A stretch of 64,000 nt of DNA from Apostichopus japonicus (taxonomy: Eukaryota; Echinodermata; Holothuroidea; Aspidochirotida; Stichopodidae): positions 17,759,810 through 17,823,809 of the forward strand of contig NC_092575.1 in the NCBI RefSeq assembly GCF_037975245.1, given 5' to 3'. Below the pieces are notes generated by a model. The model searched no databases and was not told the DNA's origin. It saw only the letters and a list, made by a program, of their open reading frames with translations. Both the position numbers and the translations under genes were made by a program. Positions within the stretch are counted from its first letter, which is position 1; every line of letters begins with the position of its first letter. Below are positions 60,137 through 64,000 of this stretch, in pieces.

Positions 60137-60345
60137 ATCGCTTCTCGGCCTTTTGGCTAAGATCATGTGTAGTATCTGTTCCCTTTCGAGGGGAATGGTG
60201 ATAGATGCATACCCGACGATGATCACACAGTCACAGTCCCGATGCAAGGGGACTGGGGTTGAGAGCGGATCAGTCGTTCGGTATAGTTTGGTTTTCGTGC
60301 CCAGGTTCTTTCATGGGCGACTTTTCCTTAAAAAGTATATCGAAA
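60137..60345 (+). mobile_element. U2 snRNA-headed SINE-like element
   Basis: 60137-60180 is almost identical to the 5' end of U2 spliceosomal RNA, including the branch-site-pairing GTAGTAT. It starts ATCGCTTCTCGG and runs through GGCTAAGATCATGTGTAGTA to TCTGTT. U2 identity then stops. A CCCTTTCGAGGGG hairpin replaces U2 stem II, and no U2 Sm-site region follows. The remaining body, about 160 bp, is homologous to 5921-6076, so the fused unit is dispersed. That makes a SINE with a snRNA head more likely than a plain truncated U2 pseudogene. The 3' end is unclear. Confidence 0.7.
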
Positions 60346-60349
60346 CCAA

Positions 60350-61780
60350 TTTAAGAATGAAGACGTATGCATGTAGAGGGGGTAAACTGAGAGAGGAAGG
60401 AGGGGACGTTGGCAGTAAAGGGGTAAACTTAGAGATGAAGAAGGGGACAGTAAAGGTGTGAGGCGAAAATGGAGTAAATGTGAACGGGAAAGAACGTTAT
60501 GGGATAACGCTTACGGAGAAACAACACTTACTATGCATTATTTGTAATAGCCCGAGCTACTTTAGCATAATTCCACAAATAAGGACACGAGCAAGTCATT
60601 ATATGGCAAAATAACGCCATTTCATATTTTCCTATCAAATTTTCATTTTCTTCTTCTTGAAGCAGAGTTGGCAAGGAGGAGGAGGAGGATGAGGAATCCA
60701 TGTATAGATAAAATGCATGTGAATGGTGAACATAAGAGTATTTGTATGAGCTATTTCAAGAAATTGGGGATGGTTCTCTCGATTAATACCACTCTATGAC
60801 GCTCTTAAAGTTGCACAGCGCCATCGAACCACGTTAACTCGGCTTTCAACATGTAACAAAGCAGGTATAACAAACTTTGTGGTCGACACAGTTAAAATGT
60901 AACCAAAGGCATTGGCTGTGAGGGCGGAACCTTATATAAGGTAATAGTATGGTATAAAACTACAGCTTTTGATTACAAAAACCTTTCAAGTACAACTGAT
61001 TTCAACTCAAATTAGTATTGCATTCAAAATTATTCTTTCTGTCGAGTAAAAAAAAAATCAAAGAGATGAAAGATTGATGTCACTTCCATTGTACTGATGT
61101 AGCCTTCTTTGGGAACATCCCTTTTCCCACACCCACACCACAACCCCCCACCCGACCCACTACCACCCCACCATAGTGGCACGCACAAGCGGGGGGGGGG
61201 GACCGAGGCCATACCTCATCTCCATTGTCAGCTGGGACAAAAATTGTTCAGCCGGGAGAATAAGAACCCTCCTCTGGGTGTATACCAGTTTCAACCTCAC
61301 AAAAACAGTCAATTTTTTTCTTTTAGCAAAAGTTTGTGTTTAGACCTTACTTTATAGTCAAATTCTGCGCGTTAGTGTGCACCATCTGATGTATAAATCT
61401 GATATGTAAACTAAATTTGTTTCTGGGAGAGGAACCTCGACCCCCTACATGGGATCATGTGTGAGACCCCCCCCCACCCTACTCCACCCCACCACTTGTC
61501 TCTTAGTCTTTATGCTGATGCTAACTGCATTTTGTCACTATAATTTGTGATGATGTCATCACGTTACGTGCGTTATGTTTATTTATGTTATGTCTAATTA
61601 ACATAAGACACTCGGGGTCGGTAAGTGTCAATGATGTCTAAAATTCAATAAGCTAACCTCAATGTATTTTAATTGTATTTTAATATTTTCGTTCAGAAAT
61701 AATTTCTTTAATTCAAGTTTGTTTTAGTTATGTTAGTTTACGAAGTTACCGTAAAGTTAACTTACATTATTACCGCAATT
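60350..61780. other. Non-coding stretch, no gene recognised
   Basis: Contains a C-rich stretch at 61126-61170, a poly-G run at 61191-61200 and a poly-C run near 61467. No exon recognised. Confidence 0.4.
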
Positions 61781-61786
61781 TAAAAC

Positions 61787-62290
61787 ATGTGCATACATGC
61801 ATCCATGCATCCATGCATCCATCATTCCATCCATGCATCCATGCATGCATGTATGCATGCATCCATGCATGCATGCATGCATGCATGCATCCATGCATGC
61901 ATGCATCCATCCATCCATGCATCCATCCATCCATCCATCCATGCATGCATGCATCCATCCATCCATCCATGCATCCATGCATCCATGCATCCATCCATCC
62001 ATCCATGCATCCATCCATGCATCCATGCATCCATCCATGCATCCATCCATCCATCCATCCATCCATGCATCCATCCATCCATGCATCCATCCATCCATCC
62101 ATCCATCCATCCATCCATCCATCCATCCATCCATCCATCCATCCATCCATCCATCCATCCATCCATCCATCCATCCATCCATCCATCCATCCATCCATCC
62201 ATCCATCCATCCATCCATCCATCCATCCATCCATCCATCCATCCATCCATCCATCCATCCATCCATCCACCCAACCATCCATACATCCAC
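61787..62290. repeat. (CATC)n array grading from mixed to pure
   Basis: The left half mixes CATC with CATG units (GCATGCATCC words). From about 62079 to 62268 it is an uninterrupted (CATC)n run, and the right border decays to CACCCAACC. Five of the six frames are open across it; these are artefacts. Confidence 0.97.
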
Positions 62291-62504
62291 CCATACATCT
62301 ATATTTACATTTCCAACACAGGAATTGCAGGATGAACATATTTCATAAATTTCATAACTTTGCTTTAAATTTTAATCCCTTGTAAGTATAAGAAGGACCT
62401 ACGCCTAATCTGGAATCATATATGACCTTCGTATAGGCATATATCGGCGTATAAAATAGTGTCTCACCTAAACACATATACGTTGTTTGATTATTGACTT
62501 TTGT

Positions 62505-62680
62505 TGCAGATACAGGGACTCATTCACCAAATAAAAGGAAGTATCGACGTTGATTTGGTTATCGAGGGTAACAGATCAAGCAGAATCATCGAAGTGTGGC
62601 AAATGAATATTCGAGGACCAGTATTTGTTACCACAGCGACAGTTCAGTTTAAGCGATACGCAGGTGAACACCGTACTCGG
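62505..62680 (+). other. Possible 5' untranslated exon of the 62855 gene
   Basis: A good acceptor (TTTTGTTGCAG, ending 62510) precedes an open stretch, and a possible donor GCAG|GTGAAC lies at about 62661. A second acceptor-like TTTTTTGTACCGCAG ends at 62804, 50 bp before the ATG. This would fit a spliced leader exon for the fucosyltransferase, but the peptide in the exon is unrecognised and the call is weak. Confidence 0.25.
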
Positions 62681-62854
62681 GCATAGCCTATATAAATATG
62701 TATATGCCCTTTGTACATGTAGAGAGATAGATGCATATAGCTTATATATCTATATAAATCGCTCATCGGAAATTTCGCTTTATAAGGTGTTTTTTGTACC
62801 GCAGTGGATGACACAGTTCTACCGGCAGACTTTCAAGATTAACAGAGTTGCACC

Positions 62855-64000
62855 ATGGCGACTTTCAAATGGAGCTTACATAGAAAGAGATATTTTACAC
62901 GGTTATCTCTCGTCGGAAATCTTGTTATCCTACTTTACATCTTCAACGTCCATATGTATGTACCATCTACCTCTCAGATACGCGAAATGACGATTGTTCG
63001 AACTTCGCGGATATTCTCCGGTTATGGATCCTCTAATCCGTTCATGTTAACTTCGGATAGTTCAGATCTACCAGAGCCAGATCTTTCAATCGTTCTATAT
63101 GGTATGAGGGAACATTGGTTCATATTTTGTAATTATACGGAGTTCGCTCAATACAAATATCTTATCACTTTTCCACGAGTGATCAATTGCCCAGGTACGA
63201 ACCGTTCCATATTTCTTAATTATACGAAAGAACCTCTAGAGATATCAAATTATGACGTGGTGGTATTCTCAAACGTCTACGAATGGTTAACCCCCCAAAT
63301 GTGGGACTGGACACACGGTAATCGCTCTGAGGGGCAAAGGTGGGTCATGATCACAGAGGAGAGCCCCCTATATGTACCGGGTGTCGAACCACCTGCAAAA
63401 TACGCCGACCTTTCCTACGATTGGTTTGATGCATACAAGAGCGATTCCGACTTCGTTCATCCTTACGGGAAGTACGAACCATTCGGAGCAATCAAACCGG
63501 CCCCGATAGATATTACCAAATATTTGATCAATAAGAGTCAACTAGTGGCATGGATGGGTAGCCATTGTGAGACTTTGCAATGGGACAGGATGAAATTCGT
63601 AGGAGCATTCAAGAAAATTATAAATTTGCATACGTATGGTAAATGCGGAGATGAACCGGTGGCATGGAATAATGACCAAATAATCTTTGATGTTCTTGGG
63701 AAATACAAGTTTTACTTAAGTCTGGAAAATAGCTGTTGTGACGAATATCTAACGGAAAAATTTTGGAGAGCGTTAGAGATGGGGTTGGTACCCGTCGTCG
63801 TTGGAGCGCCATACGAGCATTATGTCAAATATGCACCACCTAATTCTTTTATTCACGTTGATCAATTTGATTCGCTGACGGAATTAGCTGTGCATTTGAT
63901 CGGGTTGAATTCGAACGACGAGAAATATTTGGAATACCATCAATGGAGGAATGTTGGGAGGCTTATATCATACGGTCAAGAGGAACAGTACGTGAGACCA
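62855..64000 (+). CDS. GT10-family alpha-fucosyltransferase, 3' end beyond window
   Basis: The open frame runs from ATG at 62855 to the window end (382 codons). An in-frame TAA at 62840-62842 and the context CACCATGG make this start secure. Residues 1-16 are a basic tail, about 17-35 the membrane anchor, about 36-77 the stem and about 79 onward the catalytic domain. Blocks seen: LYGMREHWFIFC (81-92), LTPQMWDW, MITEESPLYVPGV, MGSHCETLQWDRMKFV, YGKCGD, FYLSLENSCC and EYLTEKFW. The sequence ends at YVRP, which aligns with residue 421 of the 483-aa copy, so about 60 residues lie outside. It is the nearest relative of the pseudogene at 7250-8390 (shared WDRMKFV). It is predicted to be a Golgi enzyme transferring fucose from GDP-fucose. 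Confidence 0.95.
   Translation, partial: MATFKWSLHRKRYFTRLSLVGNLVILLYIFNVHMYVPSTSQIREMTIVRTSRIFSGYGSSNPFMLTSDSSDLPEPDLSIVLYGMREHWFIFCNYTEFAQYKYLITFPRVINCPGTNRSIFLNYTKEPLEISNYDVVVFSNVYEWLTPQMWDWTHGNRSEGQRWVMITEESPLYVPGVEPPAKYADLSYDWFDAYKSDSDFVHPYGKYEPFGAIKPAPIDITKYLINKSQLVAWMGSHCETLQWDRMKFVGAFKKIINLHTYGKCGDEPVAWNNDQIIFDVLGKYKFYLSLENSCCDEYLTEKFWRALEMGLVPVVVGAPYEHYVKYAPPNSFIHVDQFDSLTELAVHLIGLNSNDEKYLEYHQWRNVGRLISYGQEEQYVRP

Noticed and set aside
60137-60180. A functional U2 snRNA gene
   Set aside because: Only the first 44 bases match; stem II, the Sm site and the 3' domain of U2 are absent.
61757-62385. Six overlapping ORFs of 158-198 aa (MDGW, IHPS and MHAC repeats)
   Set aside because: All derive from the (CATC)n array; the 4-bp unit keeps most frames open and there is no gene structure.

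Overview
The window is eukaryotic animal DNA. It is AT-rich and gene-poor, with intron-containing genes, (TA)n and other microsatellites, minisatellites, MITEs and non-LTR retrotransposon debris. The best guess is a marine deuterostome, probably an echinoderm. A sea cucumber would fit the locally amplified fucosyltransferases, because that lineage makes fucosylated body-wall polysaccharides. The assignment is inference from repeat style and gene content, not from a marker gene.

The main content is a dispersed cluster of single-exon GT10-type fucosyltransferase genes. There is the N-terminus of one copy running off the left edge (1-142, minus), a full-length but frameshifted pseudogene (about 7250-8390, minus), an intact 460-aa gene (14615-15997, plus), an intact 483-aa gene (53509-54960, plus), and a copy cut by the right edge (62855-64000, plus, first 382 aa). 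The full copies have a short cytosolic tail, one membrane anchor, a variable stem and a strongly conserved lumenal catalytic domain, as expected of Golgi type II glycosyltransferases using GDP-fucose.

Two unrelated multi-exon genes lie between them. Exons at 32108-35376 (plus) encode the C-terminal half of an ODAD1/CCDC63-like outer dynein arm docking coiled-coil protein; the third exon has a one-base frameshift at an A7 run, and no 5' exons are visible upstream. At 38715-39792 (minus) lie the last two exons of a peroxisomal sarcosine/pipecolate oxidase-like (PIPOX) FAD enzyme. Its penultimate exon is repeated at 48131-48206 inside a segmental duplication (about 39630-41750 versus 48041-49290).

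The rest is repeats. There are three MITE copies with 8-bp target duplications and CA-starting inverted ends (hAT type), two inverted copies of a 353-355 bp TTAA-flanked MITE, a palindrome-rich CCAGAT element, three LINE remnants from at least two lineages, and a tRNA-headed SINE. A family of elements with a U2 snRNA-like head may be a new SINE type. Tandem arrays have units of about 9 (in a ~220-bp higher-order pattern), 19, 33, 102, 105 and 163 bp, plus (CATC)n and (TA)n. No CRISPR, operon or prokaryotic feature was seen.
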